From the NCBI RefSeq assembly GCF_001713475.1, contig NZ_CP016499.1, positions 2,356,001-2,420,000 on the forward strand: a DNA stretch of 64,000 nucleotides, read 5' to 3'. Source of the stretch: Agrobacterium sp. RAC06 (GTDB lineage: Bacteria; Pseudomonadota; Alphaproteobacteria; Rhizobiales; Rhizobiaceae). The stretch's first letter is position 1, and the number at the start of each line of letters is the position of its first letter. The notes below the pieces were generated by a model. It searched no databases, was not told the origin of the DNA, and saw only the letters and a list, made by a program, of their open reading frames with translations. Positions 21,992-30,876 of this stretch are shown here, piece after piece. The translations under genes were made by a program, and so were the position numbers.

Positions 21992-22032
21992 CGTCTCTCT
22001 CCCTTGGGCGCACGGGGGCGCCGGAATTTTTC

Positions 22033-22173
22033 CCTCTTCTCCCCAGCGGGGAGAAGTGCCGAGCGAATGCGAGGCGATGAGGGGGCGGATTGCGCAAGCG
22101 CGCGCCCCTCATCCCAGGCGCAACGCGTTGCGCCTAACCTGTCGGGCCACCTTCTCCCCGCAGGGGAGAAGGG
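22033..22173. repeat. RIME-like mosaic palindromic intergenic repeat
   Basis: The block is bounded by two near-identical inverted repeats, CTTCTCCCC-agc-GGGGAGAAG (22036-22056) and CTTCTCCCC-gca-GGGGAGAAG (22151-22171). Between them lie GCGCAAGCGC-like sequence and a perfect 20-base palindrome at 22116-22135 (AGGCGCAACG and its complement). This mosaic of large palindromes is characteristic of rhizobial intergenic repeats such as RIME. It sits between two genes of one operon. Confidence 0.7.
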
Positions 22174-22178
22174 AAAGA

Positions 22179-23972
22179 TCAAAACGCTTCCGCGGCCATT
22201 TCCATCAGGCTGTCGGCGCCGGTTTCGATCCGGGCCTTGCGCAATGCCGTCTCCGGCATGACCTTTTCCATGTAGAAGCGGCCGGTCATCAGCTTGTTCT
22301 TGTAGTAGTCCGCATCGCCAGAGCCTGCGGCCAGGTTGTCATTGGCGGCCTTGGCCATCTTGGCCCACATGTAGCCGAGCACGACGAGACCGAAGAGGTG
22401 CATGTAATCGGTCGAACCAGCACCGGCGTTGTCGGGCTTGGCCATGGCGTTCTGCATGAACCACATGGTCGAAGCCTGCAGGTCGTTCAGGCCCTTCTTC
22501 AGGCTCTTGGTGTAGGCCGACAGGTTCTCGTCGCCACGGTTCTCCTCGCAGAAATCACCGATTTCCTTGAAAAGCGCCATCACGGCGCGGCCGCCGTTGA
22601 GGCCGAGCTTGCGGCCAACGAGGTCGAGGGCCTGGATGCCGTTGGCACCTTCGTAGATCATCGCGATACGGGCATCGCGGACATACTGCGACATGCCCCA
22701 TTCTTCGATGTAGCCGTGACCGCCATAGACCTGCTGGGCCATGACCGCATGGTCAAAGCCCTTGTCGGTCAGGACACCCTTGAGGATCGGTGTCATCAGG
22801 CCGAGCACGTCGTCGGCAAGCTGCTTCTCGGTCGCGTCACCGGAGCGGTGGGCGACGTCTGACTTGAGCGCCGTCCACAGCGTGAAGGCGCGGCCGGCCT
22901 CGTTAAAGGCCTTGATAGTGAGCAAGACGCGGCGGATGTCCGGGTGCACGATGATCGGGTCGGCCTTCTTTTCCGGCGCCTTGACGCCCGACAGAGAGCG
23001 GCCCTGGATGCGCTCGCGGGCATAGTTGGCGGCGTTCTGATAGGCGATTTCGGAGATCGACAGGCCCTGGAGGCCAACGCCAAGACGGGCTTCGTTCATC
23101 ATGACGAACATGGCCGCGAGGCCCTTGTTCTCGGCACCGATCAGATAGCCGGTCGCTTCGTCATAGTTCATGACGCAGGTGGCATTGCCGTGAATGCCCA
23201 TCTTGTGCTCGATGGCGCCGCAGGTGACCGTGTTACGGCTGCCTACCGAACCGTCGTCGCCGACCATGAACTTCGGCACGATAAAGAGCGAGATGCCCTT
23301 GGTGCCCTCGGGCGCGCCTTCGATGCGTGCGAGCACGAGGTGGATGATGTTGTCCGACATGTCGTGCTCGCCGGCAGAGATGAAGATCTTCTGGCCGGAG
23401 ATCTTGTAGGAGCCGTCGCCGTTAGGAACCGCCTTGGTACGCAGCAGGCCGAGGTCGGTGCCGCAATGCGGCTCGGTGAGGTTCATCGTGCCGGTCCAGA
23501 TACCCTCGACCATCTTCGGCAGATACTTCTGCTTCTGCTCGTCGGAGCCATGCTCCAGGATCGCGGCGATCGCGCCCTGGGTGAGGCCCGGATACATCAT
23601 CAGCGCCATGTTGGCGGAAGACATGAATTCTCCGACGGCGGTGTGCAGCGTGTAGGGCAGGCCCTGACCGCCGTATTCGGCAGGCACAGCCAGACCAAGC
23701 CAGCCGCCCTGACAATAGGCGTCATAAGCCTGCTTGAATCCCCTCGGCGTCTTGACCGAACCGTCATCCGAACGGACACAGCCTTCCTGGTCACCGGAGA
23801 GATTGAGCGGGAAGAGCTGCTCTTCCGCAAGCTTGGCCGCCTCGCCGACGATCGCCTCGATCATGTCGGGGGTCGCGTCTTCAAAGCCCGGCAGGTTGTT
23901 GTACCGCTCGAGACCAAGGACGTCGTTGAGAATGAAAAGCGTGTCGTTTACGGGGGCCTTGTAGACAGGCAT
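22179..23972 (-). CDS. acyl-CoA dehydrogenase, long C-terminal type
   Basis: FAD enzyme for the first step of beta-oxidation, 597 residues, longer than the classic 380-residue family because of a C-terminal extension (from about residue 470) seen in the DmdC/long-chain group. Visible blocks are the N-terminal helical domain, the flavin-domain strand [44 protein letters not shown], and [18 protein letters not shown], which contains the expected catalytic Glu region. First gene of the fad cluster; a palindromic element lies 65-86 bases upstream of its start. Confidence 0.92.
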   Translation of the reverse strand: MPVYKAPVNDTLFILNDVLGLERYNNLPGFEDATPDMIEAIVGEAAKLAEEQLFPLNLSGDQEGCVRSDDGSVKTPRGFKQAYDAYCQGGWLGLAVPAEYGGQGLPYTLHTAVGEFMSSANMALMMYPGLTQGAIAAILEHGSDEQKQKYLPKMVEGIWTGTMNLTEPHCGTDLGLLRTKAVPNGDGSYKISGQKIFISAGEHDMSDNIIHLVLARIEGAPEGTKGISLFIVPKFMVGDDGSVGSRNTVTCGAIEHKMGIHGNATCVMNYDEATGYLIGAENKGLAAMFVMMNEARLGVGLQGLSISEIAYQNAANYARERIQGRSLSGVKAPEKKADPIIVHPDIRRVLLTIKAFNEAGRAFTLWTALKSDVAHRSGDATEKQLADDVLGLMTPILKGVLTDKGFDHAVMAQQVYGGHGYIEEWGMSQYVRDARIAMIYEGANGIQALDLVGRKLGLNGGRAVMALFKEIGDFCEENRGDENLSAYTKSLKKGLNDLQASTMWFMQNAMAKPDNAGAGSTDYMHLFGLVVLGYMWAKMAKAANDNLAAGSGDADYYKNKLMTGRFYMEKVMPETALRKARIETGADSLMEMAAEAF

Positions 23973-24036
23973 CGGTCATCTTCCTCCAAAGACTTCGGTT
24001 CCGACGGGATCGGACTGTTCTGGCTTATACAAATAA

Positions 24037-24058
24037 TTGACGTGCGCGTAAACGTCAA
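24037..24058. promoter_or_regulatory. candidate operator: inverted repeat upstream of the fad cluster
   Basis: TTGACGT (24037-24043) and ACGTCAA (24052-24058) form a perfect seven-base inverted repeat with an eight-base spacer. The centre of the site is about 75 bases before the acyl-CoA dehydrogenase start. It resembles sites bound by MerR-type catabolic regulators such as LiuR; that assignment is inference. Confidence 0.45.
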
Positions 24059-24190
24059 AATTTTTAAGCGCGGCATTTTTGCAAGGACCACGGTCCCCTC
24101 CCCGTCCATCAAAGGCCTCTAAAGGAAGGCCCTTGTGCGGGGCGTTACGACATAAGGGAGATACCCGTATTCACCGATTTTTCGCGAAGC

Positions 24191-24256
24191 TTAACGGCTT
24201 GTTTACCATGTTTCATGAAAGGTTGCGTTTGAAAGCTGGTGATCCATCCGCGATTC
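24191..24256 (+). promoter_or_regulatory. candidate cell-cycle promoter elements upstream of podJ
   Basis: TTAA-N7-TTTAC (24191-24206) differs by one base from the CtrA box TTAA-N7-TTAAC. A GATTC site (GANTC, CcrM methylation motif) lies at 24252-24256. Both are within 180 bases of the chosen podJ start. Confidence 0.4.
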
Positions 24257-24367
24257 CGACGCGCCCTCATAGCCCTCGGGGCAAGAGGCATTCGTCGACG
24301 TCACACAGGACCACCTGGACGCATTCGGACGCACGCTGCGTCCGGCACCATCGAGGCGAGCAGAACC

Positions 24368-27300
24368 ATGAACGGATCGCGATCCCAGACCCAACGGCCC
24401 GGCAACCCGTCCTCGCTGGATGCGTTGAACCGCACCATCGAAGGGCTTGAGGCTCGCATCGAGGGACTGATTGGCCAACAGAGCGCGCGCAGCCGCAGTG
24501 CAGACGAGCCGGTGGCACGCCCCCTGCCCGGCCGCCGCGCCGACGACCTTCCGCGCAGCGAACGCGATGTCCGCGACACCCGGCCGGATCCGCTTGCCGA
24601 AATCCGCCAGCGCCAGCGCGCGCTCGAGGAAAGCCGTGCCCGCAGTTCCGACCGCAGCCTTTACAGCCGCAGCGAGGAACCCTTGCCGCGAACGACGGTG
24701 CGCCAGCCCCTGCCTCCGCTTTCCGATCCGCAGCCGGCCTATGCCGTGCGCGCTCCCGTCGCACCACCCGCGCGCGCCAGCCAGGACATCACGGAAGCGC
24801 TGAGCGGCCTGCGCCGCGAATTGAAGCAGGATATCAGCGAAAGCCTGTCGCGCGAGATTGCCGGCCTGCGCAACGAGATGCGCTCGATCCGCCAGCTTGC
24901 CGAAGAAAGCCGCCCGCAGGACGACATGCGTCAGGACATTGCCCGTCTGGCCGAAAGCATCCAGCGTCTCGAAGGCATCAAGGCTCCGGGCACCGACGGT
25001 CTGCGTGAGGACTTCGACGACCTGCGCTCGCTGATGGACGGCCTTGCCCGCGAGGATTCCATGCGTCGCATGGAGCGCCGCTGGGATGATGTCGAAGTCC
25101 GTCTCGATGGCCTCGACACCGGCGCCATGCGTGACGAGATCATTCGCATCGCCGACCGCCTCGACGACATCAAGTCGCAGCTCGGCGGCATGGGCGACAC
25201 GCGCGCGATCCGGGCTCTAGAAGACAAGCTTGTGACCGTCGCGTCAGCACTCGAACATATCGGCGCCCATATCGATCCGAACGAGCGCAAGCTGACGGAA
25301 CAATTCGCCTCGCTCGACATGCGACTCGACGAAATCACCCGCGCCATCGCGGCGGGCAGCCGCAACAGCGGCCCGGGCAACGATCCGGCGACGTTTCATC
25401 GGCTGGAAGAGCGGCTCTCGGGTCTCGCACGCCAGATCGAGACCCTCTCCGAAACGCGCGCACCGCAGCTGCCGGATGCCTCGCACGAGATGGCAGAGCG
25501 GCTAGAGCTGCTGACCGAGCGCATTGAACAGCTATCGACAGAACAGGGCGCGGTCCGTCTGGAAGAGCGACTGGACCAACTCTCCTACATGCTGGAAAAG
25601 GCACAGCGGCCTGCGCCGGCGCCGGAACTCACCGGCTATCTTGCCGACATCTCCCGCAAGATCGATGCGCTCGACGGCAGTGCCGTCAACGACCGCCTTG
25701 CCGATCGGCTCGAAATCCTGGCGCGTCACATTGAGGAGCTCGACGCGCCGCAGCCGGTCGCCATGATCGATGACAGTGCCCTGCGAAACCTCGAAGACCG
25801 CCTGAATGCCGTGGTCGACCGTCTTGAGGAAACCAGCTCCTCCGCCCCTACTGGCGAAAGCGCCAGCCTCAAGGGGCTCGAAGACCAGATCGCCCATCTC
25901 TCAGCCCTGATCAGCCAGCCCTCGCCGGCCGATCCGGAGGTTTCGGGCCGCATTTCGGCACTTGAGGATTATGTTGCGACGAGCGACGAATACATCATCG
26001 AGGCCGCCCGGCAGGCCGCCGAGACCGTCATGGCCAATTTCGCCCAGCGTTTTCCGGCTGGAAGCCAGGCGGCATCGGCTGACATCTCCGCTCTGTCGGC
26101 CCTGTCGGATCATCTCAAGCAGCTCGAAGACTATAGCCGTCACTCGGAAGAGCGGACCCACCGCACCTTCGAGGCCCTGCATGACACACTCGTGCAGATC
26201 GCCGGACGGCTCGACGAGTTGCACCATCTCGGACAGCAGCCCGAAGCAGCACCTCTCTTTGCCCAGGCTCCCGTTGCTCCCGCACCGGTGCCGCGTGCAC
26301 ATCAAGCCGCAGCACCGGCTCCAAAACCGCCGCATATGGTCGCCGAACCGGTTGCGGAACCGACACATCCGATCGATCAGGAGCTGCTCGCCGCAGCGGA
26401 TGATTTCGCCCAGACCATGACCGCGCTGCCGGTGATTGATGCCGCACGAGAAAAGAAGGTTGCGAAGCCCAGCCTGCTCGCCGGCCTCGGCAAGAAGCTG
26501 ATGCCGGGCAAGAAGGCGCCAAAGGCCCCTGCAGAGCCTCGCCAGATGGTCGATCCTTTGCCGTCGATCGATCCGGTCGACGTGCTGCCGCCCGACGACG
26601 CGAATGAACTTTTGGAGCCCGGTTCCGGCGCGCCCGATGTGCGCAAGATCCTTGAGCGCGTTCGTGCCAGTCAGCAGGCAACCAAGGGTGCAACGCCAGC
26701 CGGCGCCGACAATGGGGACCGGACCGACTACATCGCCGCCGCCCGGCGCGCCGCTCAGGCGGCCGCCATGGAAATGGATCGTGCCCAGAAGGCAGCGCCT
26801 ACAGGCAACAAGACCATGGCCGATGTGAAGGCCAAGGCGAAGTCGGGGGAAACCTCCCTCTTCGCGCGGTATCGCCGTCCCATCATGATGGCGGTGGGTG
26901 CCGTGCTTCTCGTTGCCATGGCCATGCCGCTCGTCAATACGCTGACCCGCAGCGAAGCGCCCGTCGCCATCGAAGAGACCGGTCAGGACGAGACGAGCGA
27001 GGCCATCATTGCAGAACCCGCAGTCGAGACCGCTGATGCAGCCGATGTCCAGGGCGACACCGGCACCGCGACACTTTCTGCGGCGTCTGCGCAGGCAGAG
27101 CCTCCAGCCGAGACGGATGAAGATCTTGTCGTCGCTCAGGACACATCGGCGCCGCCTGCAACTGTTCAAGCGGGAGACACGGCCCCTGTCAGCGCTCTGA
27201 TGGCACCTGCGACGAGCGCGCCGGGCCAGACGCTCGAAGCGCCAACCAGAGTTGCCGATGCGGGGGCCAATGTGGTCGTTGCCGAGGAAATCGCGCCGGC

Positions 27301-28171
27301 TGCGCCTGCCGCAGAGATCATGGTTCCCTCGGAAATCACGCCACCATCGCTTTCGATCGCTGCCAAGGATGGCGATCCGGTTGCCCTTTTTGAGATCGGC
27401 GCACGCTATACCGAAGGTCGTGGCGTAACGAACGACTTCGCCGAAGCGGCCAAGTGGTATCGCCTCGCAGCCGACAAGGGTTTTGCCCCAGCCCAGTATC
27501 GTCTGGCCAATTTCCTCGAAAAGGGAACGGGCGTTGCACCCAATATCGGCGATGCAAAGCGCTATTACGAAATGGCAGCGAATGCCGGCAATGCCAGCGC
27601 CATGCACAACCTCGCCGTCATCTATGCCTCCGGCAAGGATGGCGCACAGGACTATGCCAAGGCGGTGGAGTGGTTCGGAAAGGCCGCTGATTACGGGATT
27701 TCAGACAGCCAGTTCAACCTCGCGATCCTCAGTGCCCGTGGCAACGGGACCTCGCCGGATCTGGTGACGTCCTACAAGTGGTTTGCGATCGCAGCCAAGG
27801 GCGGCGATACGGATGCAGCGCAAAAGCGCGACGAGGTGGCCAATGCGCTGAAGCCCGAGGAACTCGAACGCGCCCGTGCCGAGGTGGACCTCTGGAAGGC
27901 CAAGGAGATGGACCCGGACGCCAATTCGGTCAACACGCCAGACGAATGGGCCGGCAAGGGCCTGAAGACCGCAAGCGTCGACATGAAGAAGGCGATCCGT
28001 AACATCCAGGCTATTCTAAACAAGAACGGCTATGACGCAGGAACGCCCGATGGTGTGATGGGCGCCAAGACGGTCTCGGCGATCAAGGCCTTCCAGACAT
28101 CGATCGGTGAACAGCCGACGGGTCAGGTGACGGATAAGTTGGTGACCGAGCTTCTGGCCCGCAACAAATGA
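24368..28171 (+). CDS. podJ: PodJ-type polar localisation factor
   Basis: Polarity and cell-division scaffold of Rhizobiales and Caulobacter. 1267 residues from the chosen start at 24368 (GAGG about nine bases before; the frame opens at 24239 but the extra 43 residues are arginine-rich and unconserved in look). A long cytoplasmic region of repeated coiled coils (about 15-600) is followed by a proline/alanine-rich stretch, one membrane helix near 836-860, an acidic low-complexity periplasmic linker, four or so SEL1-like repeats (about 1002-1147) and a C-terminal peptidoglycan-binding domain (about 1207-1265). This order is that of annotated PodJ proteins. Confidence 0.88.
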   Translation: MNGSRSQTQRPGNPSSLDALNRTIEGLEARIEGLIGQQSARSRSADEPVARPLPGRRADDLPRSERDVRDTRPDPLAEIRQRQRALEESRARSSDRSLYSRSEEPLPRTTVRQPLPPLSDPQPAYAVRAPVAPPARASQDITEALSGLRRELKQDISESLSREIAGLRNEMRSIRQLAEESRPQDDMRQDIARLAESIQRLEGIKAPGTDGLREDFDDLRSLMDGLAREDSMRRMERRWDDVEVRLDGLDTGAMRDEIIRIADRLDDIKSQLGGMGDTRAIRALEDKLVTVASALEHIGAHIDPNERKLTEQFASLDMRLDEITRAIAAGSRNSGPGNDPATFHRLEERLSGLARQIETLSETRAPQLPDASHEMAERLELLTERIEQLSTEQGAVRLEERLDQLSYMLEKAQRPAPAPELTGYLADISRKIDALDGSAVNDRLADRLEILARHIEELDAPQPVAMIDDSALRNLEDRLNAVVDRLEETSSSAPTGESASLKGLEDQIAHLSALISQPSPADPEVSGRISALEDYVATSDEYIIEAARQAAETVMANFAQRFPAGSQAASADISALSALSDHLKQLEDYSRHSEERTHRTFEALHDTLVQIAGRLDELHHLGQQPEAAPLFAQAPVAPAPVPRAHQAAAPAPKPPHMVAEPVAEPTHPIDQELLAAADDFAQTMTALPVIDAAREKKVAKPSLLAGLGKKLMPGKKAPKAPAEPRQMVDPLPSIDPVDVLPPDDANELLEPGSGAPDVRKILERVRASQQATKGATPAGADNGDRTDYIAAARRAAQAAAMEMDRAQKAAPTGNKTMADVKAKAKSGETSLFARYRRPIMMAVGAVLLVAMAMPLVNTLTRSEAPVAIEETGQDETSEAIIAEPAVETADAADVQGDTGTATLSAASAQAEPPAETDEDLVVAQDTSAPPATVQAGDTAPVSALMAPATSAPGQTLEAPTRVADAGANVVVAEEIAPAAPAAEIMVPSEITPPSLSIAAKDGDPVALFEIGARYTEGRGVTNDFAEAAKWYRLAADKGFAPAQYRLANFLEKGTGVAPNIGDAKRYYEMAANAGNASAMHNLAVIYASGKDGAQDYAKAVEWFGKAADYGISDSQFNLAILSARGNGTSPDLVTSYKWFAIAAKGGDTDAAQKRDEVANALKPEELERARAEVDLWKAKEMDPDANSVNTPDEWAGKGLKTASVDMKKAIRNIQAILNKNGYDAGTPDGVMGAKTVSAIKAFQTSIGEQPTGQVTDKLVTELLARNK

Positions 28172-28375
28172 TACGGCTGTCATAAAAGACCGCGAATAAG
28201 GGTCTATGACGGGCTCTCGAATTGACTTGGATGGCCTTGAGGCGCAGAAAAGAATTCGAAGGGGAGCAAGTCCGATCAAGGACTTGCGCCTGGCCAGCAT
28301 GAGAGAGAACAAGGGGCTGATAGCTCTGACGTGACCGCGCCCCAAGGCGCGGCTACCCGCATTTGAGGTCCTGAC
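28172..28375 (+). other. intergenic leader with two perfect hairpins
   Basis: This 204-base gap contains GCAAGTCC/GGACTTGC (28266-28273 with 28280-28287, six-base loop) and CCGCGCC/GGCGCGG (28335-28341 with 28346-28352, four-base loop). Neither is followed by a T-run. No coding frame is convincing. Confidence 0.4.
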
Positions 28376-29293
28376 GTGACGATCTATCTGCCGATCGCCG
28401 AGTTGTCGGTCAATGTGTTCATCATTCTCGGCATGGGCGCGGCTGTCGGCTTCCTCTCGGGCATGTTCGGGGTCGGTGGCGGCTTCCTCATCACGCCACT
28501 CCTGATCTTCTACAACATTCCTCCAGTCGTCGCCGTTGCAACCGGCGCGAACCAGGTCGTGGCTTCCTCCGTATCGGGTGCCATTTCGCATTTCCGGCGC
28601 GGTACGCTGGATATGAAGCTTGGAACAGTTCTGCTGATAGGAGGTCTGGTCGGTGCGACGATCGGTGTCTACATCTTCTCGTGGCTGAGGCGTCTCGGTC
28701 AGCTCGACCTGATCATCTCGCTGCTATACGTGGTGTTCCTCGGCACGGTCGGTGGGTTGATGTTGGCGGAGAGCTTGCGGGCGCTTCGCCGGGCCGCCCG
28801 CAATGAAGCCGTCCCCCTGAAGCGGCCCGGGCAGCACAACTGGGTGCATCGTCTGCCCTTCAAGATGCGCTTCAAGAAATCGAAGATCTATCTGAGCGTC
28901 ATCCCGATCCTCGCGCTCGGTTTCGGCATCGGCATCCTGACTTCGGTCATGGGTGTCGGCGGCGGCTTCATCATGGTCCCGGCCATGATCTATCTGCTGC
29001 GCATTCCCACAAATGTCGTCGTCGGCACCTCGCTCTTCCAGATCATATTTACCACCGCCTACACCACGATCGTCCAGGCGGCGACGAACTATTCCGTCGA
29101 TATCGTGCTCGCCTTCATCCTGATGGTGGCCGGCGTGATTGGCGCGCAATATGGCGTGCGTGTCGGCCAGAAGCTGCGCGGCGAACAGTTGCGCGCGCTG
29201 CTGGGGCTTCTCGTGCTCGCCGTCGGCGTGCGTCTCGCGATCGAACTGGTCGTGACGCCCGACGACATCTACTCTCTGGCGATCGGGGGCTGA
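28376..29293 (+). CDS. TauE/SafE-family sulfite/organosulfonate exporter
   Basis: Polytopic inner-membrane protein of 305 residues. The family glycine-rich repeats appear twice: GFLSGMFGVGGGFLITPLL near residue 20 and GILTSVMGVGGGFIMVPAM near 190. About eight membrane helices are split by a basic cytoplasmic loop (about 135-165). It starts at GTG with GAGG eight bases upstream. The next gene starts 1 base after its stop, so the two form an operon. The family exports sulfite or sulfonates, sometimes other anions; the substrate here is not readable. Confidence 0.88.
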   Translation: MTIYLPIAELSVNVFIILGMGAAVGFLSGMFGVGGGFLITPLLIFYNIPPVVAVATGANQVVASSVSGAISHFRRGTLDMKLGTVLLIGGLVGATIGVYIFSWLRRLGQLDLIISLLYVVFLGTVGGLMLAESLRALRRAARNEAVPLKRPGQHNWVHRLPFKMRFKKSKIYLSVIPILALGFGIGILTSVMGVGGGFIMVPAMIYLLRIPTNVVVGTSLFQIIFTTAYTTIVQAATNYSVDIVLAFILMVAGVIGAQYGVRVGQKLRGEQLRALLGLLVLAVGVRLAIELVVTPDDIYSLAIGG

Positions 29294-29294
29294 G

Positions 29295-30098
29295 ATGAAA
29301 GCAACTCTCCTCGCTCTCACCATTGCGATGTTCACCGCTTGGTCGACCCCGGCGGCGGCCCAGGATCCGCTGACGACACAGCTTGCGGAACGCGAAGGCC
29401 TTGAGATCGGCATCTCTACCAGCGAGATCGCCATTACTTCGGATTTTTCTGGCGCCGATCTGACCGTCTTCGGTGCACTCACCAACACCGACCAATTGCT
29501 TCTAGCAATCGGGCAGTATGATGTGGTGGTGACGCTGGAAGGACCACGCGACTGGACGACCGTGCGCCGCAAGGAGCGGCTATTCGGGATCTGGGTCAAC
29601 CGGACGTCGCTGACTTTCGAACAAATGCCAATCTCCTATTCCTTGGCCAGCACCCGGCCTGTGGAGGAGATCGCCGAGGATGACCTCCTGACCTCGCTCG
29701 GCATCGGCATCGATCACCTCGCGCTAACGCCCACGGGTTTCATCAGCAATTCCGCAAACCTCAGCGAGTTTCGCGAGGCGTTTCGCAGACTGAAACAGAA
29801 TGGCGGTCTCTACCAGCGCGACACGGGCGGTGTGCGCTTCGTATCATCGAGCCTTTTTCAGGCGACGCTTCGGCTTCCTGCCAATATCCCGAATGGCGTT
29901 CATACGGTGCATGCCTACCTGTTCAAGTCGGGCGAGTTCATCGGGCAACGGGAATTGCCGCTGCGCGTCATCAAGACGGGTCTGGAAGAAGCGATCACTG
30001 AAGCCGCTCATCAACAGCCCCTGGCCTACGGCACATTTGCCGTGCTGCTTGCCTTGATCACGGGCTGGGCGGCAAGCCTGATCTTCCGGAAGGACTGA
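29295..30098 (+). CDS. TIGR02186-family membrane-anchored periplasmic protein
   Basis: 267 residues: a signal peptide (MKATLLALTIAMFTAWSTPAAAQ), a beta-rich periplasmic domain and a C-terminal membrane helix (FAVLLALITGWAASLIF) before a short basic tail. It is the usual partner of TauE/SafE genes in alphaproteobacteria and is translationally adjacent here. The family has no defined biochemical role. Partnership with the exporter, perhaps substrate capture or assembly, is inference from context. Confidence 0.82.
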   Translation: MKATLLALTIAMFTAWSTPAAAQDPLTTQLAEREGLEIGISTSEIAITSDFSGADLTVFGALTNTDQLLLAIGQYDVVVTLEGPRDWTTVRRKERLFGIWVNRTSLTFEQMPISYSLASTRPVEEIAEDDLLTSLGIGIDHLALTPTGFISNSANLSEFREAFRRLKQNGGLYQRDTGGVRFVSSSLFQATLRLPANIPNGVHTVHAYLFKSGEFIGQRELPLRVIKTGLEEAITEAAHQQPLAYGTFAVLLALITGWAASLIFRKD

Positions 30099-30103
30099 CG
30101 GGA

Positions 30104-30847
30104 TCAGCCGAGCAGATTGCCGTAGCGCACCGAATAGATCCGGTCGCGGCCGAGCAGGTGTGCGATCAGATCGGTACGGGCGAAGAGACCGGTGAAGGCC
30201 TTGTGCCGCAGGTCAAGGCCCCCGGTGGTGACGCCGAAGGATGGCATAACCATGCGCAGGCCATCGGTCGCAAAGCATGGACGGCGGACCGATTTTTCGC
30301 GGCGGCGTACGGTGGCTGAGGGATGGAGATGACCTGCAACTTCACCCTTGCCATGGGCGAGCGAAGGTTCGTGGCGGAAGGTAAGGCCGGCGAGCGAAAA
30401 CTCATCCATGGACACGCCCGGCAAAGCCGTTGTGCCATCCGGATCGTGGTTGCCATTGATCCAAACGATCTCACGTCCGGCGACCAGACCATGGATCATC
30501 TCGCGAAACACCAGCGGCATCATGGCCGAGCCGACACGGTCATGGAAGTTATCGCCGAGGCTGATGATCGTCGCGGGCTGGTAGCGGTTCACCACGCTCT
30601 CAAGCAGACGAAGCGTTGCCAGCGTGTCATAGGGCGGCAGCAGTTGGCCGCGCCGCGCAAAGGCGGCGCCCTTTTCAAGATGCAGGTCTGAGACCACAAG
30701 CGTCCGATGATCCGGCAGGTACATGGCGCCCGTGAGATCGCAGACGGCTGCCACGCCTGAGAGGGCGCTCTCGGCCGTCGTCTCCACAGTCTCGATCGGC
30801 GCGAGGCGCCTCGCCGTCATACCCGTCATGTCTTCATTCCGCAGCAT
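30104..30847 (-). CDS. pdeM: PdeM-like ligase-associated metallophosphoesterase
   Basis: Calcineurin-like nuclease of the ligase-associated DNA damage response set, 247 residues. The metal-binding motifs appear in order: SDLHLEKG, GDNFHD, WINGNHD, FRHEPS and AGHLHP. It lies 29 bases downstream of the Lhr-type helicase on the same strand, which is the family's typical pairing. Internal Met codons at 30829 and 30820 are possible starts. The ligase and exonuclease that often complete this cassette are not nearby. Confidence 0.87.
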   Translation of the reverse strand: MLRNEDMTGMTARRLAPIETVETTAESALSGVAAVCDLTGAMYLPDHRTLVVSDLHLEKGAAFARRGQLLPPYDTLATLRLLESVVNRYQPATIISLGDNFHDRVGSAMMPLVFREMIHGLVAGREIVWINGNHDPDGTTALPGVSMDEFSLAGLTFRHEPSLAHGKGEVAGHLHPSATVRRREKSVRRPCFATDGLRMVMPSFGVTTGGLDLRHKAFTGLFARTDLIAHLLGRDRIYSVRYGNLLG

Positions 30848-30876
30848 CAGGCCTCGTCATAGCCGCTCCGCATGAT

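Noticed and set aside
20771..22261. 496-residue open frame opposite the thiolase gene
   Set aside because: Histidine/aspartate/glycine-rich antisense frame running through an intergenic repeat; thiolase motifs are on the minus strand.
25901..27607. 568-residue open frame on the minus strand opposite podJ
   Set aside because: It mirrors podJ codons, is arginine/glycine/cysteine-rich with no domain, and lies wholly inside a well-supported gene.
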